Source: Marinobacterium_A aestuariivivens
GTDB taxonomy: Bacteria; Pseudomonadota; Gammaproteobacteria; Pseudomonadales; Balneatricaceae
Reading direction: 5' to 3'
Length of the DNA: 64,000 nucleotides
NCBI RefSeq assembly: GCF_042661465.1
Contig: NZ_JBHSWE010000001.1
Location: forward strand, 1 to 64,000
In this document: piece after piece, positions 29,682 through 38,232 of the stretch
Layout of the letters: each line of letters begins with the position of its first letter
How positions within the stretch are numbered: position 1 is the first letter of the stretch
Made by a program: the position numbers and the translations under genes
Notes under the pieces: generated by a model
What the model saw: the letters and a program-made list of their open reading frames with translations, nothing else
What the model was told of the DNA's origin: nothing
Database searches by the model: none

Positions 29682-30595
29682 GACGGGACTCCCGGGGCGG
29701 TTCGACGGGACAGGCGCTTGCCGTAGAGGACGTAGGCCAGGATCGCCAGCAGCATCAGCGCGAGCAGCAGGAAGGACAGCGAGCTGCCCAGCGGCCAGTT
29801 GCGCGCCGGACCGAACTGTTCCTGGATCAGGTTGCCGATCATCATCGTCTTGCCGCCGCCGAGCAGCGCCGGCGTGATGAAGGCGCCGATGCTGGGCACG
29901 AACACCAGCAGCGAACCGGCCACCACCCCCGGCAGCGACAGCGGCAGGATCACCCGCCGCAGCGCCTGCCAGCGCGTGGCGCCGAGGTCGTAGGCGGCCT
30001 CCACCAGGCGCCAGTCCAGCTTCTCGAGGCAGGAATAGACCGGCAGCACCATGAACGGCAGGAAGGAGTAGATCAGGCCGACGGCGACGGCGAAGTCGTT
30101 GTACAGCAGCGTCACCGACATGCCCTCGGGCAGCAGGCCGTTGAGCGTCTGCGACAGCCAGCCGTTCTCCCGCAGGATGATCAGCCAGGCGTAGTTGCGG
30201 ATCAGCAGATTGGTCCAGAACGGTATGGTGATCAGCAGCACCATCAGGTTGCGCTGGCGTTCCGGCAGGCTCACCATCCAGAGCGCAATCGGGAAACCGA
30301 ACAGGAAGCAGACCAGGGTGGTGACGCCGGCCTGCGCCAGCGAGCGCCACAGCGTCTGCAGGTAGGACCAGTTGATTTCCCAGTTGTTGTCGAAGTCCTG
30401 CTCCATGAACAGCAGACGGTAGCTGTCCCACTGCATCGCGGCGTGCCAATCGACGCCGCCGAAGGTATTGCGGGGCAACAGGCTGATGTAGCCCATGATG
30501 GCCAGCGGCACGAAGATCAGCAGCACCAGCGAGCAGGCGACGGGGAGCAGCAGCATCAGCCGGCGCTGCAACGGATTTTCCAGGCAGTGGCGCAT
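29678..30595 (-). CDS. ABC transporter permease, PotB-like
   Basis: A 305-residue permease with six predicted membrane segments. FWTNLLIRNYAWLIIL and the EAA-type loop LVEAAYDLGATRWQALRRV are characteristic of PotB. The gene starts one base after the ATPase stop and its stop overlaps the start of the PotC-like gene, so the transporter subunits are translationally coupled. Confidence 0.9.
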   Translation of the reverse strand: MRHCLENPLQRRLMLLLPVACSLVLLIFVPLAIMGYISLLPRNTFGGVDWHAAMQWDSYRLLFMEQDFDNNWEINWSYLQTLWRSLAQAGVTTLVCFLFGFPIALWMVSLPERQRNLMVLLITIPFWTNLLIRNYAWLIILRENGWLSQTLNGLLPEGMSVTLLYNDFAVAVGLIYSFLPFMVLPVYSCLEKLDWRLVEAAYDLGATRWQALRRVILPLSLPGVVAGSLLVFVPSIGAFITPALLGGGKTMMIGNLIQEQFGPARNWPLGSSLSFLLLALMLLAILAYVLYGKRLSRRTAPGVPS

Positions 30596-30596
30596 A

Positions 30597-31681
30597 TCAG
30601 CCCTCCAGTAGCAGACAGGCCTGCGGCGGCAGCGACAGCGCCACCGGATCGCCGACGGCGGGTCCCGCGAGACTGCCACCCTCCCGCACCTGGATGCGGG
30701 TACCGTTGCCGGTGCGGCACTGGTACAGGGTGGCGGTGCCGAGATAGAGGATGTTCTCGACCCGGGCCTGCAGCTGGTGCGCCTCCCCGGGGGCGACACG
30801 GCGGATATTCTCGGGCCGGATCGCCAGGTGACGCCGCCCCGGCACCACCCGGTCGGCCAGTTCGCAGGGAATCCGGATCTGCATCTCGTCGGACCGGAAC
30901 AGCGCATCTCCGTTCGCGCCCTGCTCCAGCGCGCCGGCCAGCAGGTTGATGTCGCCGATGAAATCCGCGACGAAGCGGCGGCGCGGGCGCTCGTAGATCT
31001 CGGTCGGTGTCCCCACCTGCAGGATGTGCCCGGCCGACATCACCGCGATCCGGTCCGACAGCGTCAGGGCCTCCTCCTGGTCGTGGGTCACGAAGATGAA
31101 GGTGATGCCCGCCTCCTGCTGCACGCGCTTGAGCTCGACCTGCATCTCCTTGCGCAGCTTCAGGTCCAGCGCGGACAGCGGTTCGTCCAGCAGCAGCACC
31201 TCGGGTTTCGGCGCCAGCGCCCGCGCCAGCGCGACCCGCTGCTGCTGCCCGCCCGACAGTTCCGCCGGCCGGCGCCGGGCCAGTTGCTCTAGCTTCACCA
31301 GCGCCAGCATCTCCCGTACCCGCGCCCTGCGGGCGTCGCCGTCGACGCCCTTCATCTCCAGCCCGAAGCCGATGTTCTCCTCGACCGTCATGTGCGGGAA
31401 GAGCGCGTAGCTCTGGAACACGGTATTGATGTTGCGGGCATAGGGCGGCAGCTCGTTCATCCGCCGGCCGCCGATGCGGATCTCGCCACCATCGACCTGC
31501 TCGAAGCCCGCGATCGCCCGCAGCAGCGTGGTCTTGCCGCAGCCGGAGGGACCCAGCAGGGTGAAGAATTCGTTGTTCTCGATGACCAGTGACACGGCGT
31601 CCAGCACGGGGGCAGAGCGGGATCCTGCGTGAAGCGCTTGCTGACGCGGCGGATGTTGACGGCGCAGTTGGGTAGATTCAT
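30597..31681 (-). CDS. ABC transporter ATP-binding protein, PotA-like (frameshifted)
   Basis: An ATPase of about 361 residues driving the polyamine-type importer. It contains Walker A GPSGCGKTT, the signature LSGGQQQRVALARAL, Walker B EVLLLDEPLSALD, the His loop FVTHDQEEA, and a C-terminal TOBE-like regulatory region. The start is the ATG at 31681 (MNLPNCAVNIRRVSKRF). The frame then slips at about 31617, where five Cs stand in place of six. It is the first gene of the leftward pot operon, and twin palindromes lie immediately upstream. Confidence 0.88.
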
Positions 31682-31703
31682 CCCGGCTCCTTCTTGTTCT
31701 TTT

Positions 31704-31726
31704 TTGCATGCAAATATTGCATGCAA
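31704..31726. promoter_or_regulatory. Twin palindromic operator (2 x TTGCATGCAA)
   Basis: Two perfect ten-base palindromes TTGCATGCAA occupy 31704-31713 and 31717-31726, with centres 13 bases apart. They lie in the divergent region between the potA-like gene and the GntR regulator. The position and symmetry fit an operator bound by that GntR protein, controlling both directions. Confidence 0.7.
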
Positions 31727-31818
31727 TTTATATTGGACGAGTTTTTCAGGGATGCAAGGATGCGCAGGAAAAAATGTGTTATTAACTGTCCGGGAAGAAG
31801 GAAGTACCAGGAGACCGC

Positions 31819-32514
31819 ATGCCGAAAGCCACCTCCGGGGTCATGATGGAGCGCGTGGCCAGCCAGATTCACCAGGCCATCGTCGAGCACCGCTTCGCGC
31901 CGGGCATGAAGCTCGGCGAAGCCGATCTGGCCAAACTCTACGGTGTCAGCCGCACCACCGTCCGCAGCGCACTGCAGCTGCTCGCGGGCACCGGCGTCGT
32001 TACGCTCTACCCCAACCGGGGCGCCTGGGTCAGCCTGCCGAACCGCCAGGAGATCGAGGCGCTGTTCAATGCGCGCCGGCTGGTGGAGATGGGCGTGGTG
32101 GCGGAACTCTGTAAACGGGCGTCGCCGCAGTTGCTGGCGCCGCTGCGGGCCCATACCGCCCGGGAAAAGCAGGCCGCCGACGAGGAAAACTACGCCCAGC
32201 TCATCAAGCTGCTGGGCGAGTTCCACCTGAAGCTGGCGCAGTCGGTCGACAACCAGGCGCTGATGGCCTGGTTCAACAACCTCACCGAGCGCACCTCGCT
32301 GTTCGTCGCCACCCTCGGCGGCGACCGACCGAAAACCTGCCGCGGCAACGAGCACGACGCCCTGCTGGACCTGATCGAAGCCCGCGACCTCGACGCCGCG
32401 CTGGACAATATCTCCAGCCACCTGCTGGAGATCCAGGAGGCCACCTGCGCCCAGGCGGACCGGATGCAGGGCGACTACCACCCGCTGAAGAGCCTGATGG
32501 CGCTGGAAAGCTGA
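31819..32514 (+). CDS. GntR/FadR-type transcriptional regulator
   Basis: A 231-residue regulator. Residues 10-75 are a GntR winged helix (LGEADLAKLYGVSRTTVRSA, then YPNRGAWV). The all-helical C-terminal domain resembles the FadR/FCD group that binds small acids or metals (ARRLVEMGVV, FHLKLAQ, HDALLDLIEARD). The gene is divergent from the pot operon across 137 bases holding twin palindromes, so it most likely represses the transporter and deaminase genes until the imported ligand is present. The degenerate cupin copy lies 90 bases downstream. Confidence 0.87.
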   Translation: MPKATSGVMMERVASQIHQAIVEHRFAPGMKLGEADLAKLYGVSRTTVRSALQLLAGTGVVTLYPNRGAWVSLPNRQEIEALFNARRLVEMGVVAELCKRASPQLLAPLRAHTAREKQAADEENYAQLIKLLGEFHLKLAQSVDNQALMAWFNNLTERTSLFVATLGGDRPKTCRGNEHDALLDLIEARDLDAALDNISSHLLEIQEATCAQADRMQGDYHPLKSLMALES

Positions 32515-32605
32515 AGCACCGGACCGGTTTCACGCTCCACTTCCAGGCTCGAGTGAAAGACTTCGCCGATCGTCGATTGTGCCAAGGTCGCGCAGGTGGC
32601 GCCAT

Positions 32606-32845
32606 CCTGCCGGCGTCGCCTGTTTCGATGCCTGCTCCATCGCCTGGACCGTGCTCTATGACGAAGTCGTCTATGTTATCGATGGCGTTTTTCGCCTGGT
32701 CACGAAGGATGGCGTGCACGAAGGCCAGCCCGGCGACATTATCTGGATTCCGGAAGGTACCGAGCTGAAATACGAAGGCGAGCACGCCTCAATCTTCTAT
32801 GTCGTCTATCCGGGCAACTGGAAGGAGATCCACGGCCTCGCCTGA
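32606..32845 (+). pseudogene. 5'-truncated second copy of the cupin gene
   Basis: From about 32606 the sequence repeats the last two-thirds of the cupin at 25214-25564 with scattered substitutions, mostly silent (VLYDEVVYVIDGVFRLV is unchanged), and the same ending KEIHGLA. Upstream of this point the N-terminal third is missing or unrecognisable and the frame has no credible start, so the copy is probably non-functional. It lies in the same orientation as the intact gene and brackets the pot/amidohydrolase/GntR block. Confidence 0.85.
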
Positions 32846-32895
32846 GGCGTTGAAAAGGTTCGGGGCGCGCCAGGCCGGATCGTTCTAAGACCGGG

Positions 32896-34243
32896 TCATG
32901 GCCGGCCGTTCCCGGGTCGCTGCAACCCCGCCACCTCCGCCCAGGCCGTCAGGGTTCGGACGGCCTCGACCTCCTCGGGCAGCCTCAGCGCCTGCTCCGC
33001 ATGTCGCAATGCCAGCTGCGCATGGGACAGTGCCGCCTGGGCCATATCTCTGTCGGGCAGCATGAACAGCGAACGCAGCCCCTTTTGCAGTCGAATACAG
33101 ACCTCCACCGTCTGGGCACCGTCCCGGGCCAGGGCGCTGAAGGCGTCGTCGAACATGTCCTCCAGCTGCAGCGGCGGGATTTCGACTCGGTCGAACTCGA
33201 CCGTAGGCGCCTCTTCCGGTTCTTCGCACCAGAGTGTAAAGAGCCGCACCAGGGTGCCAATGACATCGATCGCCGTTCCCGGATCGTTGACCGCGGGCGA
33301 CAGCGCCCGGCTGGCGATCTCCGACAACACCACCAGCCCGAAACGGGGATCGTCATCGAAGGTTCTTTTCCCGCCGATGACGAAGGCCTGCCCCACAGCG
33401 CCCAGGCTCTCCTGCGCGAGCGCGCGGCCCTGCTTTCCCGATATCAGCGCCGGGCCGCTCCCGGGATACGAAGGTACCGGGCAGCGCGACGACACGGATA
33501 AGCAGGTCATGATCTTCGGCGAACAGCTGCAATGCCGCCACATCGATATGCTGAACATAGCCGACATCGGGCGCCTGGACCGCCACGCCGTCAGGCGGCC
33601 CACCGGCCTCGCGCGCCCCCAGCGTCGGGTGTCGGCGCCGCCGGCGCAACGCCTTGCCCGCGGCCGCCTCGACCTTGTCGATGGTCTCGCCCATGCGCCC
33701 CAGCCGGGCGATACGGTCGACCCAGCGCACGAAACTGAGAATCACGACGGCAAAGACCGCTATCGTCAGCAGGAAAAGCGCCAGTCGCCCGACCCGGTCG
33801 TAATAGTCGTTGAGCAGCGCGACCAGGGCGATGGTGCTGAAGATGAAAGCGCCGATGAAGGTCGAGAGCGCATTCTGGGAAACATCGTCGGCGACGACGA
33901 CGGCGAACGCGCGCGGCGTTGCACCATTGCTCGCCGAGGTATAGGCCGACAGCATGGCCCCCACGGCCAGTACGGCCATCACCAGCATGCTGGATGACAT
34001 GACGGTCAACAGCTTTTCGATCGACGCCAGGCTGATCTCCGGCAGCGCACCGGCCGGATCCAGTGCTTCGAAGAGGCCGGCCAGAAAGACCACCAGGATC
34101 GACAGCAGACAGATCGCCAGCGGCTTCACCCAGAGCCGCTCCCGCACCCGGTTCAGCAGAAAACCGAGGCGGCCATCCAGACTTATACCCTGCTTGAGAA
34201 ACCTGCTCAGACCGCCTTTGTTGCTATTGGAACGCCTTGTCAT
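32896..34243 (-). CDS. DUF2254 predicted membrane protein (frameshifted)
   Basis: A protein of about 449 residues. The N-terminal half has about four hydrophobic segments (AICLLSILVVFLAGLFEAL, MLVMAVLAVGAMLSAYTSAS, FIGAFIFSTIALVALL, LALFLLTIAVFAVVILSF). The soluble half contains YVQHIDVAALQLFAEDHDL and LSEIASRALSPAVNDPGTA, which are DUF2254 hallmarks. The frame is disturbed at about 33430-33470 within C-rich runs and resumes to 32896. The function of DUF2254 proteins is unknown. The gene is flanked by a SulP transporter in the same direction 77 bases upstream. Confidence 0.82.
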
Positions 34244-34319
34244 TGCGGCTCCCTCCGGTTGACGCCTGGCCAGCGGGACCAAACCGCGACCGCCCCCGAT
34301 CAAGCATAGCCGATGGCCG

Positions 34320-36116
34320 TCAAGGGGCCTCGGCGTCTTCAGACACCCCTTCCCGATCACTGGCGATCAGGCCGGCGCCCGGCAGGTTCTCGCACTCGAG
34401 CCAGATCCTCTTGGTGCAGTGGGCGCAGATTCCGTAATCGAGCCCGTAGATGGCATCCTCCAGCGCTTCGGCCTTGGAGATGTAGATATTCTCCTCGCCA
34501 AGTTCGTCGACCACATGAAAGCGCCGCAGTTGCTCCAGCAGCGGCAGCGCCAGTGCGATACGGAAGGAGCCGCCCCGCGCCCGGGCCGCGCGGATCTCGT
34601 GCCGCAGCAGGTCGGCGCCGGCCAGATCCATGGTCCCCATGCCCTTGAGATAGAAGACGATGTGTTTCTGGTCCGGCTTGGTCAGCTCGAGCAGGCGAAA
34701 CTGCTGCTCGACATAGTCGACCGAGCCGAAAAACAGCGGTCCGTCCAGACGCACCACCAGCATCTGCGGGCACTCGGTCAGGTTGTGCCGTTCGGCGTTG
34801 CGAAAGTAGCGGCGGCCGGCGCGACCCGGTGTCGGCGCGGTGGCTCTCAGTACCGCCCGCGAGCTGTTGAAAATGAAAACCGCAAAAGAGGCGATCACAC
34901 CCACATAAATCGAGAAGTCCAGCTTGATCAACAGTCCGGCGGTCAGGGTCAGCAGCAGGATCATCGTCTCGGGCCGGCTGCTCCGGAACACCCGTCCGAA
35001 CTCGCGAAAATCGATCAAACGCCAGGCGACGTAGAGAATCAGGCCGGCAATGGCCGGGGTCGGGATATAGGCCACCAGCGGTGCCACCAGCAGCAGGATC
35101 AGCGCCAGCAATATACAGGAGAGCATCGTCGCCAGCGGCGTTCGGGCACCGGCTTCGGCATTGACCCCGGACTTGGTAAAGGAACCGGAACCGACGTAGC
35201 ACTGAAAGAAACCGCCGCCGAGGTTGGACAACCCCTGTCCGATAATCTCCTGATTGGCATCGAAACGCTCGCCCCGGCGCAACGCGAAGGCCCGGCCGAT
35301 CGAAATCGCTTCCAGCAGCCCCACCAGGGCGATGGCCGCCGCCCCCGGCGCCAGCACCCGGACATCGCCGGCCGAAACGTCGGGCAGATGAAACACCGGG
35401 AACACCGACGGCAGGGTCCGATCATGCCGACACCCCGCTCGCCCGCGTCCAGCGCCCATCCCAGCAGGCTGCCGGCCACCAGCGCAATCAGAAAGCCCGG
35501 CAAGCGGCGATAGCGCGTTTGCAGCACGGCCACCAGCAGCAGCGTCGTGCCGGCAATGGCTGCTGCCAGCGGTTCGGTATCGCCGATGGCGGCAAGCACG
35601 CGCGCCAGCCGGTCGAATACCGTGCCCCCCTTCAAGCTCGAGTCCCAGGGCGACGCCGAGCTGGCTGACCGCTATCAGCAGCGCCGCGGCGGCGGTGAAG
35701 CCGGTGATCACCGAATGGGAGACAAAGGCCACCAGGGCGCCCAGCCGGGCGATACCGGCCGCCAGTTGAAAGACGCCGACCAGCAGCGTCACCAGCAGCG
35801 CCAGTTCGATGTAGTACGCCGAGCCCGGTTCCGCCAGGCTCACCAGCGAGGCAAACAGAATCGCCGAGAGCGCCGTCGTCGGCCCCGAGATCATCACCAT
35901 CGAGGAGCCGAAAAAGGCCGCAACGAAGGCGGTCACCATGCTGGCATAGAGTCCGTACTCGGGCGGCAGCCCGGCAATGATCGCGAAGGCGACACCCTGC
36001 GGCAGCGCCACGGCGGCATTGGTGACGCTGGCCATGAGATCGGCCCGCAGATTGGCCGGCGTGATACGATCACGCCAGTTGAGAACAGGGAGTAAGGTAT
36101 TGAGCCTGGGCTTCAT
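34320..36116 (-). CDS. SulP-family anion transporter with STAS domain (paired compensating frameshifts)
   Basis: A 598-residue secondary anion transporter (sulfate, bicarbonate or other). The SulP signature is seen in ALPQGVAFAIIAGLPPEYGLYAS and MVMISGPTTALSAI. Segments continue to ATAPTPGRAG, followed by a C-terminal STAS domain (FYLKGMGTMDLAGADLLRHE) and a short tail with CAHC. The frame stays open throughout, but residues about 160-230 are nonsense in this frame. The correct membrane segment (AAAIAGTTLLLVAVLQTRYR) lies one frame over between about 35640 and 35430, so two compensating base errors bracket it. Physiological anion unknown. Confidence 0.88.
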   Translation of the reverse strand: MKPRLNTLLPVLNWRDRITPANLRADLMASVTNAAVALPQGVAFAIIAGLPPEYGLYASMVTAFVAAFFGSSMVMISGPTTALSAILFASLVSLAEPGSAYYIELALLVTLLVGVFQLAAGIARLGALVAFVSHSVITGFTAAAALLIAVSQLGVALGLELEGGHGIRPAGARACRHRRYRTAGSSHCRHDAAAGGRAANALSPLAGLSDCAGGRQPAGMGAGRGRAGCRHDRTLPSVFPVFHLPDVSAGDVRVLAPGAAAIALVGLLEAISIGRAFALRRGERFDANQEIIGQGLSNLGGGFFQCYVGSGSFTKSGVNAEAGARTPLATMLSCILLALILLLVAPLVAYIPTPAIAGLILYVAWRLIDFREFGRVFRSSRPETMILLLTLTAGLLIKLDFSIYVGVIASFAVFIFNSSRAVLRATAPTPGRAGRRYFRNAERHNLTECPQMLVVRLDGPLFFGSVDYVEQQFRLLELTKPDQKHIVFYLKGMGTMDLAGADLLRHEIRAARARGGSFRIALALPLLEQLRRFHVVDELGEENIYISKAEALEDAIYGLDYGICAHCTKRIWLECENLPGAGLIASDREGVSEDAEAP

Positions 36117-36157
36117 CGGTCACTGCAATCCCTTGGCCGGCAATTGGCAAATCCGAC

Positions 36158-36507
36158 TTAAAGGATAGGCAGAGATGAGGCGGCCCCGCGAGCCCGGTCA
36201 AGAAAACCATTCGCAGCGAGGACGCCCTTTTGGGCATCCGCACTATCCAGGCGCTGCAAAACCCATGAGGGGGTTGGGATGCAGGGCAATCGCACTACCT
36301 GACGACTGTGAGTGCCAGTCCGGGCCGGCGGTACCGTTTCCGGGCGACACGCTTTACGTCGTCCCTGACCGCTCGGCTGCCGCCCTCCCTGGCGGCAGAC
36401 GGTCGCCCTGAAGCGGTACCCCCCTCGACAGCGCGGTGCCAACCGACAGACGCACCGAACCCGGTTCGCTACCCGACAATGGCCAGGCATGCCGGCGGCG
36501 AGAACCA
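36158..36507. other. Intergenic stretch, no supported gene
   Basis: Region between the SulP start and a transposase remnant. The open frames present have biased compositions typical of random GC-rich sequence and lack ribosome sites. Confidence 0.35.
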
Positions 36508-36765
36508 TCAGTGCACTCGCGGCGTCAGCTGCAGCACCGAGGCCCGGAAGGCGTCGTCATAGGCAGCACGCAGCCGTTTATTCTTGATCCCGGGTTTGGA
36601 GCCCTTGGCCTGGCGCAGGAGGTTCAGGGCGAAGCGCCGGATGGCAGCATGGCAACGGTTTCTGCAAATACCGGAATTAAGCAGTTTTCGCACCGGCACC
36701 GGGCTCGCCGAGGCTGATGTGGTCGGGTCTGGCTGACCGTCTGCCGCCAGGACGGCGGCAGCCAA
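36508..36765 (-). pseudogene. C-terminal remnant of an ISAs1-family transposase
   Basis: The reverse strand encodes RRFALNLLRQAKGSKPGIKN followed by KRLRAAYDDAFRASVLQL and a stop. This matches the conserved C-terminus of ISAs1/DDE transposases (ALNLL..-KR-GIK-KRL-AGWD---L--L). The upstream catalytic portion is absent and the frame loses similarity above about 36675, so only a fragment of the element remains. Confidence 0.65.
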
Positions 36766-36812
36766 GCCCTCAGGGACGAGTTCACGGCGTGTCAGACAGG
36801 CCCGACCACATC
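36716..36812. repeat. Nested inverted repeat (fold-back element)
   Basis: GATGTGGTCGGG at 36716-36727 is perfectly complementary to CCCGACCACATC at 36801-36812. Inside it CTGCCGCC (36741-36748) pairs with GGCGGCAG (36754-36761). The result is a two-storey hairpin beside the transposase remnant. It may be an element end or a non-autonomous palindromic unit. Confidence 0.6.
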
Positions 36813-36918
36813 GACCCTGACGTTCTTGTTATCGCCTCGTGATAGTGCGATTGCCCTGGGTTGGGGTGCCTTCTTCAACGTCTATGCCACCGGAAACCAG
36901 GGTGCCGTTGGCGCCCAT

Positions 36919-36984
36919 GATGGGTTACGCCGCAATAGGACCGGTGCCACCAGACAATCAGGTGATATTGCGGCGTAACCCATC
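36919..36984. repeat. Dispersed palindromic repeat, copy 2 (perfect 19-base arms)
   Basis: GATGGGTTACGCCGCAATA (36919-36937) and TATTGCGGCGTAACCCATC (36966-36984) are perfect complements around a 28-base loop, followed by CTACGA. This is the cleanest copy of the GGGTTACG repeat family in the window. It lies just past the stop of the metallo-beta-lactamase-fold gene. Confidence 0.85.
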
Positions 36985-36998
36985 CTACGATTCAGTCT

Positions 36999-37961
36999 TC
37001 AGTCCTGCAGCTGATCCCAGACTTCCTGGTCGCGTTCGGCAGTCCAGATACGCGGCCAGTCGATGCCGTTGTACTCGTCCCACAGGCGCTGGACGTCGAA
37101 CGGCAGGCAGTGCTCGAAGATCGGCCACATGCCGAACTTCGGCGCCAGGTGGTCGCGGGTCGCCTCGAAGGCCTCCTTCAGGGTACCGCCACGCTTGTGC
37201 ACCTCGCCGACTTTCTCTTTCATGCCATTGAGGAAGCCGCGGGTCTGCTCGATGGCGGCATCAACCTCGTCACGGCCGCGGGCCACGGCGCCACGACCAC
37301 CGATCAGGATCTCGGCCCCGTAGGCCTTGACCTTGTCCAGCGTCTCGGTGGACCAGTCGAAATGGAAGGCATCGCCGGTATAGAGGGCAGCCGCCGCCTC
37401 CACCAGGTCGCCGGCGAAGAGGATCTTGTGCTTCGGCAGCCAGGCGACGATGTCGCCGGCGGTGTGCCCGCGGCCGCAGTATTCCAGGATCAGGCTGCCA
37501 CGATCGCCGCCCAGCGGGATTTCCAGCCGATCGTTGAAGACGATATCCGGATGGGTCAGGCCCTTGATACCGTCCGGCTCGCGGAACAGCCGGGGCATGC
37601 GGCCGTATTCGCTGGCCCAGTCCTGCATGCCACGCTCCTCGACCAGGAACCTGGTCTTTTCGTGGGCGATGATGCTCTGCGCTTCGAAGGCCGCAGCGCC
37701 CAGCACGCGCACGGCGTGGTAATGGGACAGCACCAGGTATTTTACCGGCTTGCCGGTGTACTGGCGCAGCTGCTCCAGCCAGTCGCTGGCCGCTTTCGGT
37801 GTGGCGCGGGCCTCGAAGGCGATAATGAAGTCTTCGGCCTCGATGGCACCGACGTTGGGATCGCCTTCGGCCGTCAGCGCATAAACGCCGTCTGCCAGCA
37901 CTTCGAGGGTTTCCGTCTTTTCACCGAGGTCCGCGGAGGACGCAAAGGGTTTCTTGGCCAT
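36999..37961 (-). CDS. Metallo-beta-lactamase-fold protein with altered metal motif
   Basis: A 320-residue MBL-fold protein. The motif normally reading HxHxDH is SHYHAVRV (His80, His82, then Val84 and Arg85), so the Asp and last His that hold the second metal are replaced. The later His166 (GRGHTAGD) and Asp185 (LFAGDLV) remain, as does the C-terminal helical domain. It may bind one metal or hydrolyse an unusual ester or lactone. It is the last gene of a leftward operon with the DUF2783 gene (35 bases upstream) and a flavoprotein hydroxylase. Such trios occur near homogentisate or hydroxyphenylacetate catabolic genes, suggesting a role in aromatic degradation. Confidence 0.8.
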   Translation of the reverse strand: MAKKPFASSADLGEKTETLEVLADGVYALTAEGDPNVGAIEAEDFIIAFEARATPKAASDWLEQLRQYTGKPVKYLVLSHYHAVRVLGAAAFEAQSIIAHEKTRFLVEERGMQDWASEYGRMPRLFREPDGIKGLTHPDIVFNDRLEIPLGGDRGSLILEYCGRGHTAGDIVAWLPKHKILFAGDLVEAAAALYTGDAFHFDWSTETLDKVKAYGAEILIGGRGAVARGRDEVDAAIEQTRGFLNGMKEKVGEVHKRGGTLKEAFEATRDHLAPKFGMWPIFEHCLPFDVQRLWDEYNGIDWPRIWTAERDQEVWDQLQD

Positions 37962-37996
37962 GTCGTTGAGTACCTTTTGTCGATTATTGATAGTTA

Positions 37997-38221
37997 TCAG
38001 ATTGCCTGCCGAAGCTCCGATGCCCGGGGCAAATGTTCACGGGCGATCGCTGTCGCCTCTTTCAGCACATCGTAGTCGCCGATATGGTTCGTCAGCAGCA
38101 GTATCAACCGGGCGTTGACGTCGGCACTCTGCCCGGGTGCCAGGTCACGATGCAGTTCGGTCAGCAGCGCGTAGACGTCGTCCGGCACGGCCATGTTGTT
38201 GTCGAGTATCAGGTTCGCCAT
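37997..38221 (-). CDS. DUF2783 small protein
   Basis: A 74-residue acidic helical protein (PDDVYALLTELHRDLAPGQS, then RLILLLTNHIGDYDVLKEA). It matches the small DUF2783 proteins encoded directly after FAD-dependent aromatic hydroxylases, and here it starts 11 bases beyond that gene. Function unknown; an accessory subunit of the hydroxylase is a reasonable guess from the constant pairing. Confidence 0.75.
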   Translation of the reverse strand: MANLILDNNMAVPDDVYALLTELHRDLAPGQSADVNARLILLLTNHIGDYDVLKEATAIAREHLPRASELRQAI

Positions 38222-38232
38222 TGTTTCGCTCC

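Noticed and set aside
34320..36116. SulP gene considered fully intact because the frame never closes
   Set aside because: About 70 internal residues are unlike the family, and the right membrane segment is found one frame over, showing two compensating slips.
36716..36812. Fold-back considered as an integron attC site
   Set aside because: The arms lack the GTTRRRY/RYYYAAC ends required of attC, and no integrase or cassette is present.
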